Of a DNA stretch of 64,000 nucleotides, positions 1 to 12,399 are shown in pieces. The notes under the pieces were generated by a model that was given only the letters and a program-made list of their open reading frames with translations, was not told the DNA's origin and searched no databases. This DNA comes from Nyssa sinensis (lineage: Eukaryota; Streptophyta; Magnoliopsida; Cornales; Nyssaceae). Each line of letters opens with the position of its first letter. Positions within the stretch are counted from its first letter, which is position 1. Where the stretch lies: contig CM018036.1 of assembly GCA_008638375.1 (NCBI GenBank), forward strand, positions 12,386,328 to 12,450,327, read 5' to 3'. A program made the position numbers and the translations under genes.

Positions 1-932
1 TTTTGCTGGCTACCATGGCAATCATCGGTGATGGTCTTAAGAGATTTTTGGAAGGAAAGAATGTCCTAAGGGGTTAAAATTGATTGGTGGCAGCTTGTCA
101 AAATGGACTCAAACTCAAAAACTAAAATGACTAACTCTTCTTCAACTCAAAACATAAATGTTTGTGAACTCCATCATAATTTAGTATGTACTAGAGGGAT
201 TTAGCCCAAATTAAACTTAAAAATTTCATTGATGAAATCAAATTAAAATTAAGATAAGAATAAAGTGTGAGAAATTTTAAACTTAAAAAGAAAAACATAT
301 ATGTTAAAGGAATATATTTGACATTGGAGATAATTACACTAAATTCTCTTTAATTCCTCATAATTATAGGGACTTTTTTTTGTATTTTTTAAAATTACAA
401 TAACTTCCAGTATGTTGAACTAATAATATACAAAAATTTCTTTCGTAAAAAAATTGTCATTGATGATGTTAGGATTTTAATCAAATTTTTATATATAACT
501 AAAACACTCTTATATATTACTCTAACATCCCTTATCTTTTAAGTGATCATAGAAATGTTTGTATAATTATTAGATATCACATGAGAGGTTAGTGTAATAA
601 AAGTCAAGAAGCTAAGTAGAAAAGAGAGTCTTGAGGTAGACTTGATCCACTGCAGGATGACCACGATCCTAAGAAGGGAGGTAATCTTAGAAGTGCCGTA
701 ACTGTGCAGAACAATACAATGTCATCCTAGGGTTGGAAAACTTGTGAGGTGTTGAGACGATGATGTGGCTTTCAGGTTGTAACTTTTGTTTAGTTTTCAG
801 TATGACAAGGATTGCCGGATGGTGAGGGTGGTTGAAATAAACAAACTACCCATAAATCCCTTCATTATATTGTAACAAATCGAGGAAGATTGTAAAATCC
901 ATTGGTAATACCACAATAAAAAGATTACATTT

Positions 933-973
<41 letters not shown>

Positions 974-1173
974 AAAATAAAATTTACTTTGACATAAGTT
1001 TAAGTGATAAGTTTACTAAATGAAAATATCACCCATGACCTTTATTAAATCATATGATATGTCATTATATTTAGTAACTTGTCATTTTAAATTAATCAAC
1101 GCTTCTTTTTTTAAAGGATAATGTTAAATTATATTACATTTGTTTCATCATAGAAAAATCATTCTTTATATTA
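1..1173. other. AT-rich intergenic DNA, no gene seen
   Basis: No supported coding region on either strand. The stretch contains a long (AT)n microsatellite at about 938-970 and many short A/T runs. A short open stretch at the left edge is too small to call. Confidence 0.6.
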
Positions 1174-1175
1174 TA

Positions 1176-1425
1176 CTCCCTTTGTTTCAAATTAAGGAAC
1201 TCCTTTTTGAAATTTCAACTTTTTAAGAGAGATTAATTTATTGTTTAAAAATTATTTAAATTTCTAATAATATCCCTCATTTAACTTCCAATATGTTATT
1301 TTATATATTATTATAAAGGGTAGCTTTGAAAATTTTCAAGTTAAAGTACATTGATTTCAAATGAGACTCTTAAATTAGAATATTTCAAAATGAAATAAAG
1401 GACTTTTAAAATAAGATGGAGGGAG
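1176..1425. mobile_element. Stowaway-type MITE (Tc1/Mariner, non-autonomous)
   Basis: A 250-bp element whose ends are inverted copies of CTCCCTTTGTTTCA / CTCCCTCCATCTTA, the well-known Stowaway terminal signature. It is flanked by TA on both sides (1174-1175 and 1426-1427), the expected TA target duplication. It has no coding capacity and the interior is AT-rich. It would have been moved in trans by a Mariner-type transposase. Confidence 0.8.
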
Positions 1426-1427
1426 TA

Positions 1428-2038
1428 ACCAATTTAAGAGGATAATCAGTACAAATGTCAATGAGGTGAATTTTTCTGGTAACTTGCTCCATCTTTATTC
1501 ATAACGGACTAAGTTTTAAAAATACATAAACGAGTTAGAAGCGTGTTTAAGGAAAAGTGGTTGCGTGATGAGTAGTTGGGAAAAAGAAATTTAAATTCAA
1601 ACATGTTTCAATAATAATGTGAAATTACTTAAATACTCATATATATATATATATATATATATATTTTAAAATACCTAATTAATTTTTTAATATACACGTT
1701 AAGTAATAATAATATTAATTTTTTTTTTCAAACACGTGTTTAGTATAATCCGGCGAATGATATGAAATAACATTTGAACCGAAGTGAGTTTGGAGAGGAT
1801 TTCTTACAAGTAGGGCCGGTTGAAACAAGGACGCCTCGCTGACATCCTATGGGTAAGCCAAAATTTTAACTGTAAAAGCCACATGTGATCCATCAGTTCT
1901 GCTCTCACGTCGCTAAACCATATGGTGGGTTGGTAGATAGCATATTATAGATATTGTACATCTGAACCATAGGCTAATTTTTTTATCCTTTGAATGTCAT
2001 TGAAACTTAATTCTATCACATTTACACTTTTCAACTTT
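1428..2038. other. intergenic DNA, no gene seen
   Basis: AT-rich sequence with an (AT)n tract near 1640-1665. No ORF with a recognisable product. Confidence 0.5.
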
Positions 2039-2940
2039 ATTTTTTTTTTTTTGCTGATGGAAAAAAAAAAAAAAAAAAAACAAGAAAAGAAAAAAACCTA
2101 AGCTAAGCTCTTTCAAAGGCCACAGAGGCCAGATTTGCATGGAACATCGGGCCATCTCGCTAAGGGGATCCTTCCCGAGCGACTCAAAGATTAGCCGCAA
2201 GATTAACACATTGGTTACCCTCGCGATATATGTGTTGGATATAACAAGCATTAAGGAAGGAAATGTATGGCCTGCAATCTCCCAACAAGACTCGATAACA
2301 GCTATCTTCTTGCTCATTGTTTCTTATCAGACCAACAGCCATGTCACAATCTGACTCGATACTTAGCTTGGTTTTTCTGGGATGGTCTATAATGGGCAAA
2401 CCTTCTTTAATAGCTCATATCTCAGCCATAAGGCTAGTACAGCTTCCAATGCGTGTAGAAGCCCTTTATCCATTTGCCTCTCTCATCCCTAAGGACTCCA
2501 TCAGGGCCTGCTCTCCCTGGGTTGTCCTTGACACTACCATCAATGTTCAACCTGAGATAGCCTGTAGGAAGAAAGGACCAATTAACCAACTTAACTTTTT
2601 TGGGAGGGTGGGTTAGGTTAGTACCCTCAAAGGGCAATATAGTATTTTTATTTATAATGGATGTCAATTTTATGCGAAAAGGATCCAAGATAGAAAACCG
2701 CCCTTTCAAAAACTTCTTTATTTCTTCTTTTATAAATTTCACTAATAGTGAATAGCAAACCAAGTGGACCAAGGGCAGCCTCTGTAGTTGAGAGGAGCAT
2801 CCAATCAAAAGAGTTTAACAACCCTCCTTGATGAGGGTCTAAAAATTGGGGCATGCCCTCCAGGTTTCTTGCACTTTAGCACAGTCTCATGAGCTGTTCA
2901 CAGCAGTAAGCTTCGTCGGGCCGCTTCCTCCTTAATGTTT
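2039..2940 (-). mobile_element. 5'-truncated LINE relic with RNase H domain
   Basis: The + strand begins with a T run (about 2040-2053) that would be the poly(A) tail of an element lying on the - strand. Going leftward on the - strand the broken frames give a LINE C-terminal region around 2650-2854 (…TISEIYKRRNKEVFE…), then a type I RNase H start near 2470-2600 (GYLRLNIDGSVKDNPGRAG, with the first catalytic Asp), and its continuation near 2190-2400 (…IESDCDMAVGLI…, the usual ESD position). Frames are shifted between these pieces, so this is a dead copy. Family assignment rests on the RNase H motif order typical of plant L1-like elements. Confidence 0.72.
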
Positions 2941-4147
2941 TCTTGCGCTTATTTATTACAGTCGATGCGGCCATTTAAACTAAGTTTCACGTTTATGAAT
3001 AGGACACAATACACACTGTTCGAGAGGCAGTCCGTGGGTGATGGCTGCCTTGTAGGACCCCTCCCGTCGTCCTGTCGTTTCATTAGCAGCTCAGAGCCCT
3101 GCTTTCTCTTTTACTTTGGCTGCTCTCGAGGAACAAAACTCAAGAATCAGACTGAAAATGCCACATTCGAGTGAGACCCACTTGGTAAACGGCTAATAAA
3201 CCCTAAAGAAAGAAACTATTTTATATCTCATTATGGACTGCAAAAGCTATCCTCTTGGTGTACATTGTCATATTTATACATATATCTTATTTACTTCGCA
3301 TGTGTTCGTACGTATAAGAGCTTTTTTAACCCAGTATGTTCAAATCAATTCTTATTTTGACATTTTTTGAATTTGAAGATGATGGGTCTTATTTTTTAGA
3401 ATTTTTATTTTGATAATTTAATCTTCAAATTAATATTCATTTTTCAAATTTCTAATATTTTATTTAAATAAATAAGAAATCGAGTACTAATCTTCATATT
3501 TTAATATCTACAACTCATCATCAATTTATCTTCCTTTTGGCATGAATAGTAGAAGAGTAGTAATTTGAAGATGATCTTAAAATCTTTTTTGCAATCTTCA
3601 AATTTAAAGATGACAAACTGATCCATCACATCTTCAAATTTAAAGATACAGAGATGGGTTGGAGATGCCCTAATAAATTAAAATTCGTTGAATTCAGTTG
3701 AATTGTGTACATATCAATTAGATGGGTGGATGAATTTTTCTTGCTCAGGATTTGTCTTTAATTATTTTTTGATTTGATTTAGTTTTATATTTTGGTCTTA
3801 CATTTAACATGGGGTTTGCTTATATTATTTACTGCTCCATTTATTTATTTATTTATTTAAGAAAGCATGATTTAGATGAGGATGTTGAGATGAATGTATA
3901 CTAAATAAAAAAAATGGAAAATCAAGACATTCTTGAAATGGTGTAAATACCACTTATAGAGAATTAAATACGAGAAAAATCGATTAAGATAGTTTGGGGG
4001 GTTGTGCTAAGAGAAGGGAAAGACCAAATTTAATTTGAATTGACATAATAAGAAAAGATAGATAGTTTATGATTTAACTAAGAAATAACCTTATATAGAG
4101 TATAATGGTGAAATAGGATTCTTGTATCCGATTGTAAATAATTAGAA
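2941..4147. other. intergenic DNA with short repeats
   Basis: No supported gene. It contains a probable MITE at about 3318-3672 (separate entry) and an (ATTT)n tract near 3838-3860. Confidence 0.45.
3318..3672. repeat. MITE-like repeat ending in GGTTGGAGATGCCCTAA
   Basis: The right end reads GGTTGGAGATGCCCTAA, the widespread plant MITE end (reverse complement TTAGGGCATCTCCAACC). The interior is AT-rich with internally repeated TTTGAAGATGA / TCTTCAAATTTAAAGAT words. The left end is only weakly complementary, so the exact limit is uncertain. Confidence 0.4.
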
Positions 4148-4735
4148 TCTATGAAACACAGACACTATATTTTGGCTCACGTGTCTATGTCAGACATCGA
4201 TACTCTCGGACACTCTTTGTACACGTGTCGGACACTCAAAAAAAGAGTGTCCAATTTTTTTATTTTTTATGAATTTTGGATGCTTTCCAGACATATTAGT
4301 ACACAGTAGCACACATCTTTTTCTTTTTTTTCCCACTCCTTTTCTCCTCTTCTCCTTAGGTTTTTTCTTTTTTGGTTATATATATACATATATATGTTCT
4401 ATGTAATATTGAGTGAATTTGTTTTGGAACTTGAATAATGAATATTGATGATTTAATGAAAAAGTGCTTATATTTTTATTTAATGACTTTGTTTTTTTAA
4501 TATCTGGATAATATTTTTGTGATTTTTGTGTTTTTATATCAATTTTAATTGAAATAATGTTAGGTTTTATTATATGGTCATATAAAAAATATAAAAATAT
4601 GTACATATATTCAACATGTCCTTGACGTATCCGCGTCCAAGTTTTTTTAGAAATGTCGTATCTACGTGTATGTGTTCATGTCATGTTGTGCTATGTCATA
4701 TCCGTGTTTCATATCCGTATCCGTGCTTCTTAGAT
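4148..4735. repeat. MITE-like element with CACGGATACGGATAC end
   Basis: The right end reads ATCCGTATCCGTGCTTCTTAG. The left end starts ATGAAACACAGACAC, giving imperfect inverted termini (AAGAAGCACGGATAC versus ATGAAACACAGACAC). The interior carries repeated ACACGTGTCGGACACTC words, then a TTAGGTTTTATTATATGG segment. A partial copy in opposite orientation lies at about 34487-35010, which supports repetitive origin. No clean target duplication could be read. Confidence 0.55.
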
Positions 4736-6174
4736 TATAATAATACTTTATTGAGTTAAGCTATTTCTTTGATTCCTTACCCCCAATTTTAGTTTGAACA
4801 ATTATTAAGTATCCTATAATGGCTAAAATGAGCTTTGCCTAATTGTGTTCTTTGTCTGTTAGATTTTCATTTTTTTTTTTATAATCCATCTTCCTTTTTT
4901 TAAAAAAAAAAATCTCATTTTCGTTGTATTTGTATGCATTTTTTTTGGCATATTCACTTTCTGATTATAATGCTGACAATTTTGTTTTTGTTTCACTCAG
5001 AAATTTCTGTATGCGAGCATGAAATTTGTGATGCATGGACATTCTCCATTTACTCATTGCTGTTCTGATTTTTGTAATTTTGATGCCCAAATGGATTTCT
5101 CTGACTATTCTCTTGCTATGTGAATATTGTTAGGAAAGATTTTTTCTATGATCTGTGTATGAAGTAATGTGAATATTGAATGTTATAGGAACATTGTGAT
5201 CTGTGACTGATTTAAAAATATTTCGTGACTTTGCTGTTGATATGTGCCACCAATTTCACTTAATTTTTATCTACTCCAGGCTATGAGATATTAGAACTTC
5301 TAATAAACTTATTATCCTCATTGTATTATCACTACCAAGATTTGGTTGTGATGACCCTCTTTGGTACTCTGGGAGGCTAGCAAACCGACACTTAGGATTA
5401 ATTAGTGAAAGAGTATTATTTACCTTATGTCCCTGCTTATGTCTGTTTCTGTATGTTCCCCTTTTTTTTCATATTTTATTTTATACCCCTACATTATGTT
5501 GGCTCTTTGCTTCTATGCCCCCAGTGTCAACACTCCCAGTTTTGTTATTATAGTTTTAGCTTGACTGAACTGCCATAGTCAATTCTTACCATTTAAATAT
5601 AAATCATAATCAAAATTAGGACCTCAATTGCAATTTCTTTGTTTTTATTTTTATTTATAGAGCTTAATCTCTCAATTCACCCCTGTTGCAGAATCTATTC
5701 ACCTAACTTCTTTGACCACTTATAACTTATGGCTCTAGTTTGTAAGTTTTCCATTTGACAATGGCTTATATGCTTTGTATTGTTCAAATCCAATTGAATC
5801 ATGGGACAACAAAATTTGTTTGTACGCAACTTTTGGGGCACAGAGGCAAAGTATGCATGATATGAGGGTGCAAAATACTGAAAAGAGAAATGTCGTGGGA
5901 TTATGTAAATAATCTAGTACACTAGAAAGAAAGTATAAACTCTTGAAGTAAAATGAAAGAGGGTTACGGTGTAGGATGTCAAGAACAAGGCAAACTATAT
6001 GGTGTAAAATGTATCTTTAGGGAAAGGAAGTTATTTTTCCTTCTTATTATTTTAGTTGGAAGAACAAGAAGGGAAGAGTTGTTGCTTAATTTTGGAATTA
6101 TATCCTTGTGCATTAAAGGAAGGATGTGGTTTAAAGGAAATATAAACCCTTCTGAACTTTTTTTTTTTAATTGA
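4736..6174. other. intergenic DNA, nothing recognised
   Basis: AT-rich sequence with T runs and no supported ORF or repeat boundary. Confidence 0.45.
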
Positions 6175-7045
6175 AACAATGGTTTGTTTGGTAGGAGGGA
6201 AGAGTGGGAGGAAGGAAGGGGGAGGAGGAAAAGAAGAGGATGGACACAATTTTCATTGTTTGGTAGGAAGGAAAGCAGTAGTGGAGGGAGAAAAAAATAA
6301 AGAGGGAAGGAAAGAGAGGAGAGAAGCACTCCCCTCTAAGCCCTACTAAACTAGGGGTGGGAAGAGCCACCTTTTATTTACTTACAAACACCTTTTCCAT
6401 ACCTCTTAGTTTCTTTTTTGTGCAATTTTTTTTAATCTCTGATATCAAATAGGTATAAAAAATCACATCGATAGACACAAGCCCATTAGACTTCTCTTAT
6501 TTCTAGGATCTTCAATTCCAAAAGTAGTGGCTTAAAACCTTTTGACTAGTAAAATCAATCTAACTTGCTAAAAATTATATCATTAGAATTTAGACCACCT
6601 AACAAAACTTGACTTAGATAAGACCTATGAACCAATATTGCTGCCCATGTTTAGAAAATTAGACTTATAAAAAATTTAAAATCTTGACTCATAATGGTAA
6701 AGAAACTATATACAACAAAAGCAAACAATTTATTAATTAAAGGAGAACCACCACGACAGTATTTCCGCTATATCCTAGAAGAGAGGAGGTTGAGGGTTCA
6801 AGTTTCAATAAGGACAAAGTGGGTATGTATGTCTTACTTATCAAATAAATAAATAAAAGAGAATAACAAAATACTACATAAGGCAAACTAAGCCTAGATT
6901 GCAAGAAAAATCCATGATGAGAATGACAAATTTAGTGGTCAGAGCCATTGGTGCACAAGACAAATTCTTGATTTCTTTTAAAACATAGAATTGTTATAGC
7001 ATGCTCATTTATCTATTTTGATTCTATATTACATTCTTCAACCAC

Positions 7046-7130
7046 AACTCAACAAAGCCTTATCCTAATATTTTGGGGTCGACTAGATGAATTCTGTCTC
7101 ATCATTCTTCTCTATTTAAGACAATTTTCT
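7046..7130. repeat. dispersed plant repeat (AACAAAGCCTTATCC…GGGGTCG)
   Basis: Contains AACAAAGCCTTATCCTAA followed by TTTGGGGTCGACTAGATGAA, a phrase I recognise as common to a dispersed repeat of many dicot genomes (AACAAAGCCTTATCC…GGGGTCGGCTA). The repeat may extend to about 7420. Assignment is from memory of the motif only. Confidence 0.45.
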
Positions 7131-7764
7131 TAATTAAACTGCATATCATCATGTCTTTTTAACTACTTCTACCAAAGTTAATTTTAGTTGCCCTTGCCCC
7201 TAGCATTACCCTCAATACTAGCCACGCCGCTCTTACTCTCTAGTGCATTTATTGGTTTTCGTTATACATTCTTCAACCTCTTGTTGAATATTTTACATTA
7301 TGGAAACAAGTTTAACTTCAAACTCTGTAACCCGTTCTTTCATAATATTATTTTATTTTTTTCTCGACCTTGGCCTCTTCAAGAACAATGGATGAAGTCA
7401 TGTGTTTTTTTCCCCTAACCATCAATTAAATTTGCTTCATTTTTTAAAGATATCATGATTCTCCCAACTTATATCTCAGAATAACAAAGTTTCCTATTAT
7501 TTTATTTTCTTAAAGAATTTATTCCTAAATACAGTCAAATTTTTTCGCAATGCACCAATTAAATACTAGGTGTTTGAAGAAACCCAGTAGTTAGATTCAA
7601 GACTGCTTTGGTTAAATAATATATGTTATCAGTGAGTTACAAGCAAATTACTAATCAACTTTGTGCAAGTGTTCATCATAATTGACTAGCTAGTAATTGA
7701 AGGTTTAGGTGTACTACTTTTTTCTTTAATGGCAATGTTAATAAATGATAATTGAAAACTTAGC

Positions 7765-8010
7765 ATTGTTTATAACACAATTTTATCTTGAAATGAAATT
7801 TGAAAATATGTATTATGAAATTTAGGTTTGATGCTACATTTGTTATCAAACATGTTTTCTGTTTTTGTTTTTATTTTTTTTAGAAATAGTACTGTTGTAC
7901 CAAACGCGTTGTTTGTTTTTGTTTTCTTAAAAAATAAACAGAAACTAGCTTCTGGTTTTAGAAAACTGAAAACAAAAAAAGGAAACATTACCAAAGGCAA
8001 CCTTAATTAC
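7765..8010. repeat. probable MITE-like A/T-rich repeat
   Basis: Short element-like stretch with mirrored phrases (GTTTTTGTTTTCTTAAAAAA, ACCAAACGCG, AACATTACCAAAGG) similar to non-autonomous elements often seen near plant genes. No clear TIR or target duplication was found, so limits are approximate. Confidence 0.3.
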
Positions 8011-10692
8011 TAGAAAAAATGATACACACATGCACACAAAAGGCAATTTATATGGTAAACAAATTAATGGATGAATGGTACCGGACACCATTGATTTCAT
8101 TGAAATCAATGTAACGATGTAGCTATCGTGATTCTTTCACGATAGAAAACAACCTTCTTTTCAACTAAATGCATCTATCATAACAAATGACAAAAGTATG
8201 CCAACTTGTATTATTTTTCAGCAATTGGCAATATTTCACGATATAGTGCATGATATAATGCAATACATCGTGATATATAAGACATATGTTGAGAATTTTT
8301 TATTTTTACAATATATTCCTTTGCAATATATATCACGATATTATGCGATATATCATGAATATTTTGTGAATTTTTATTCTCATGCACATATTGTATCGCA
8401 GTTGCGAAAAAATCGATATAATTAATGATATTTTGTGATATTTTATTCTATGAAGATGGGCTGCAAGGGGAGTTGGCTAGGTTGCTCAAGTTAGAAAAAT
8501 ATATTGGCGGCAAAAATTGAGAGCGTTATGGCTCAAGGAGGCTGATAGGAATACCCTTTTTTCCATAAGGTAGCAAATGTTCATCGAAGGAGGAATGAGA
8601 TAAGGTCGATTCAAATAGTAGAAAGGGTTCTGGACGAGGAGGATATATGACAAGGAATTCTGGGTTTAGAGACCAGCTGTGGAGTTACCAGTTGCCTCAT
8701 TATCTGTTGAGGAGAGGAGTGGTTTAGAGAGTCCTTTTAAAAATGAGGAGGTAGTAGTAGATCTCCTTACATGTGACGGGGATAAGGCCTTGGGTCGAGA
8801 TGGGTTTACCATGGCCTTCTTTAAGCAGTGTTGGACAGTCATTTAGGGTGATGTCATAGCGGCCTTTGCTTATTTTTATTAGTACAGGTCCTTTGAGAGA
8901 AGTCTGCATTCCTCATTCATTGCTGTGATTTCAAAAAAAGAAGGGGCGGGGAATATCAGGGAATTCATACCAATCAGTTTGGTGGGTGGAGTTCACAAGC
9001 TTTTGGCTAAGTTTTTGTCTTGTAGATTGAGGGGGGCGTTGGGTAGTGTTATAACTGATAGTCAAAATTCTTTTGTTGGGTTTAGGCAAATCCGTAAAGT
9101 GGTTTTGGTTGCAAACGAGTGCATTGATTCAAGACAGAACAGTTCGGATACATGCCTAGTGCGCAAACTTGACATTGAGAAGGCTTATGATCATGTGAAT
9201 TAGAGTTTTCTTTTGTTCATGCTTAGATAGATTTGGTTTGGGAATAGATGGGGGAAGTGGATGGACTAGTGTAGTTCCTTGGTGTCCTTGTCCTTTTGGT
9301 GAATGATTTGCCAACAGTTTTTTTCCGAGGTTATAAGGGTTTAAGGCAGGGCGATCCTCTCTCACCTTTCCTATTTGTGATTGTTATGGAGGTTTTGAGT
9401 AGAATGTTGGACATGATAGTGGGGGTAGATTATTGATAGGTTTCAAGATAGAGAATTCCTCACACGAATGTAATGAGATCTCTCACCTTTTTGCCAATGA
9501 CACTCATCTTTTGTGGAGCGGAGGATATCTTAGATTCTTGATTGGTTTCAAGATAGATGTATTTTGTTGTGTTTTGAGGTTTCCTTGGGTTTTAGGGTAA
9601 ACTTCAGTAAGTGTGAAATTATCCTAGTGGTGGAGGTGAGGGATATTTAGGAATTGTCTTGGAACTTGGTTTGTACTAGTGTTGGGTTCTTTCCTGAAAT
9701 TTATTTGGGTTTGCCATTGGGGGCTCATTCAACGGCCAAAGTGGTATGGGATCCAAAGGTGGAGAGTTTAAAAAGAGGTTGGCAGAGTGGAAGAGTCAAT
9801 ACTTGTTGAAAGGAGGCAGACTTGTGTTGATAAAGAGCACACTCACCAATATTCCCACTTATTATGTCTTTGTTCCATATGCCAATGGAGGTGGTAAAGA
9901 GATTGGATAAACTGATGAGGGACTTCTTGTAAGGGGTATCCGGGAGGAAAGGAAAATCCACTTAGTCAATTGGGACAAAGTTAATTTGTTGTAGAACGAA
10001 ATGCCAAATGAAGGATCATAGTAGCAAATGGAAATTAAATATGGGTGTGATATGGGAGGGTGGACTAAAGGGGAAAGTCTTTATGGTTTAGGTTTATGGA
10101 AATGCATTAGAAAGGGATGAGATGTCTTTTCCCACTTTATCAGCTTTGAGGTGGTTGAAGGCAGTAGGGTGAAGTTTTGGAAGGATTGTAGGAGTGGGAA
10201 TGGTTCATTGTAGGATCAGTTCCGTAGGCTGGTTTCTGTGGCAGCTAATAAGGATATTTTTGTGACTGATTGTGTGGCTTGGTATGGGGATACAATGGTG
10301 TGGGACCATAGCTTCAGACAGGGAAGTGGGGGATGTCCTAAGGTTGTTGGAGTTACTTCAGCTCTTTCTCCTGGTAAGAGGAAAGGGAGATATGATGAAG
10401 TAGTCGAATAGCTCTAAGGAGTTCTCTGTTAAGAGTAATTTATAGAGAGATGGTGAGGTAAGGTGATTCCACTTTCCCTTGGAAGATTATTTGGTGCTCG
10501 AGGGTCCCTGTGAAGGTGGCATTTTTTGTTTGGGCGGTGGCTTGGGGATGCAGTCCTAACCTTGAACAATCTCTAGAAGAGGGGATTGAGGTTAGCTGAG
10601 AAGGTTTTGTATGTGAAAAGAAGCCAAGGAGACAGAGGAGCGTCTCTTCTTCACTATTGGGTGGCTAGAGACATGTGGAGCCTTTCTGTTCT

Positions 10693-10902
10693 CACTCTCT
10701 GGCTGTCATTGATTTATGCCAAAGTCGATTAGGGGTTTTCTTATGTCTTGGAGTGGAGGGTGTGAGAGGGGGAACTTGATAAGAATTTGGAGGAGTCCAC
10801 TCTCTGGCTATCATTGGTTTATGCCAAAGTCGATTAGGGCTTTTCTTATGTCTTGGAGTGGAGGGTGTGAGAGGAGGGACTTGATAAGAATTTGAAGGAT
10901 GG
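10693..10902 (+). repeat. direct tandem duplication, ~105-bp unit, inside LINE
   Basis: Two adjacent copies begin CACTCTCTGGCTGTCATTG (10693) and CACTCTCTGGCTATCATTG (10798). They both run through GCCAAAGTCGATTAGGG…TTGATAAGAATTTG with only a few mismatches. Confidence 0.85.
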
Positions 10903-10950
10903 CCCCACTCTGTTTGGTGCGTGTGATGTGAGAGAAATAGGAGAACTTTT

Positions 10951-10988
10951 GTGTGTGTGTGTGGGGGGGGGGGGGGGGGGGGGGGGGG
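10951..10988 (+). repeat. (GT)n followed by a 26-base poly-G run
   Basis: A short GT repeat at 10951-10962 is followed by an uninterrupted run of G from 10963 to 10988. The run is a potential G-quadruplex and also a likely place for assembly error. Confidence 0.9.
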
Positions 10989-11429
10989 AGAGATGCCTGA
11001 GTATAGATTTAAGATAGTGTTCTGAATATGTTTTGCTTGTGGGTTATGGAATCAAATCCATTGTATGAAGCTTTTTTAAAAGTTTTTGGAAACTTGTGAC
11101 TCTATCTCTGTGAGTTGGTCTCTGGTTTGTATGTGCCTTGTGTACATGGGCACACCCCCTTTGCTGCCTTTTAATAATATATATACTTATTGCAAGAAAA
11201 AAAGAAATGTGTGTATAAGTCAAAGCTACAATTTCAAACAATATAAAGTCATTATAATGACCGTGGGAAACAGAAACCAAGCATTACTTTCTTACCCAAC
11301 TAAAAGTGCTATTGATCTATGCAGCCTTGTATGGTTGAAGGTGGTTCCATGTGCTATTTCAATCAATAAATTCGGTCCCCGTGTTCATGTTGCTGCTCTA
11401 ATCAGTAGCAAGCTTACAAGCCTCATTTC

Positions 11430-12110
11430 ACGACAAATCAAGGTTTGAAAAATTAAACAACCTCGCCAATCATCTTCTCTACTTTAGGGGCTTTTGTGAG
11501 ACACTGCATTACAGAAAGAAGTGAAGTATCCTCCACTTTGCTCCTCTTCCAAATCTCCTGCATTGTAGGCTCCATATTCAAACAAACCTCATTACAGAAA
11601 TGAGTGTAGATCCTCTTCTTTGTCCTCTTCCAAGCCTTCAGCATTGTAGATTTTATATCCATACATGCTGCTCTCCATACATAAGAATTCCAAGATTTCA
11701 TAAATGGTATGATCTTTTCCCCCCGTTGCCAAGCTGGTGTAGGATTAGTGCGAAGTGACACTCCTCGCAGCTCGAATACCAATTGATTGCAAAAAATAAG
11801 AAAGATTGAAGAAGATCATTCTCAGAATCACTCACGGAATCCCTTAGGCATCACAGCTTGAGTTAAGGTTGCACCACACAATCCTAAAGGAACTCCAAAA
11901 GCCTCTAAAATTTCTCTAGACTGTTCGCTAGTAAATAGAAAGATTATATAAATATATAAAGGCTCTGCTAAAACTATGACTTCTAAACAATAAACATGAA
12001 ATTTGATTAGCAAATCATATCTAACCCTACTAAAGATGAGATAATACACATAACATGAGCTTAAATAAGTCCCATCAACCAACACAATAGCTCATGTCTT
12101 GAAAATTTAA
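11430..12110 (-). pseudogene. unrecognised coding-like relic on - strand
   Basis: Two open stretches read on the - strand. The first (11828-12085, C-terminal half) gives SREILEAFGVPLGLCGATL and then TQAVMPKGF, followed by a GTGAGT that could be a splice donor. The second (11453-11782) gives a Trp/Lys-rich peptide that contains two related ~30-residue units: STMLKAWKRTKKRIYTHFCN and PTMQEIWKRSKVEDTSLLSV. The DNA shows the same duplication (CTCCTCTTCCAAATC / GTCCTCTTCCAAGCC, about 80 bp apart). I do not recognise the family. It could be a captured gene fragment, an exon pair of a broken gene, or TE-derived. Confidence 0.35.
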
Positions 12111-12399
12111 ACTATCAAAATACCCTTAGCTCCTAAAGTTAGAGAAGACCCACAATAAAACAAAACAGTAGATTACTATTTTGATGAACACATAATGACT
12201 CAAAACAGGCTAAAACTTGATATCGAGAGGTCCCATGTGGCACTGTCTTGATATAATTGAGGAGACTTTCCAATCTTACTCCATTAGGGTGTGTAAATGC
12301 CAAATAAAACCAATTTTAATATTTCTCTCTTCTTTGAATTTTCTTTTCATGGGTTTCTCTAGGATTTCAATGGTAAATTAAAGCAAATGACGTTTTCCT
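12111..12399. other. intergenic DNA, nothing recognised
   Basis: Short AT-rich stretch before the Copia relic, with no ORF or repeat boundary. Confidence 0.4.

Larger units (their letters stand above)
6175..8449. other. intergenic DNA with purine-rich block and short repeats
   Basis: About 6180-6330 is a GA-rich block (GGAAGG repeats). A tRNA-like box B word (GAGGGTTCAAGTTTC) occurs near 6790-6805 and is followed by an (AAAT)n tail at about 6845-6858, suggesting a SINE fragment. About 8090-8430 holds many degenerate CACGATAT / ATATCGTG words. No gene is supported. Confidence 0.4.
8450..11195 (+). mobile_element. decayed L1-type LINE (reverse transcriptase and zinc-knuckle end)
   Basis: A non-LTR retrotransposon relic reading left to right. 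About 8700-8925 resembles the segment before the RT fingers. At 8925-9203 an RT block is readable (…GNIREFIPISLVGGVHKLLA… then …KLDIEKAYDHVN), matching the I-P-I-S-L and F/Y-D motifs of plant [20 protein letters not shown] residues are split by stops near 9340-9380, and the catalytic F-A-D-D region near 9485-9505 is frameshifted. Around 9720-9960 the post-RT region is visible, and 10480-10700 holds zf-RVT-like remnants. The end (about 11040-11195) is the usual plant LINE 3' tail (TTGTGTACATGGGCACACCC…TTTTAATAATAT, then A-rich). Many stops and an internal tandem duplication show that it is inactive. Confidence 0.82.

Noticed and set aside
1..80. Possible end of a + strand gene at the window edge
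   Set aside because: Only about 20 codons are visible before a stop, and there is no recognisable motif.
6052..6370. Overlapping - strand ORFs of 65-116 codons
   Set aside because: They are translations of a GA-rich tract, giving Ser/Pro/Leu-rich low-complexity peptides. No domain or splice support.
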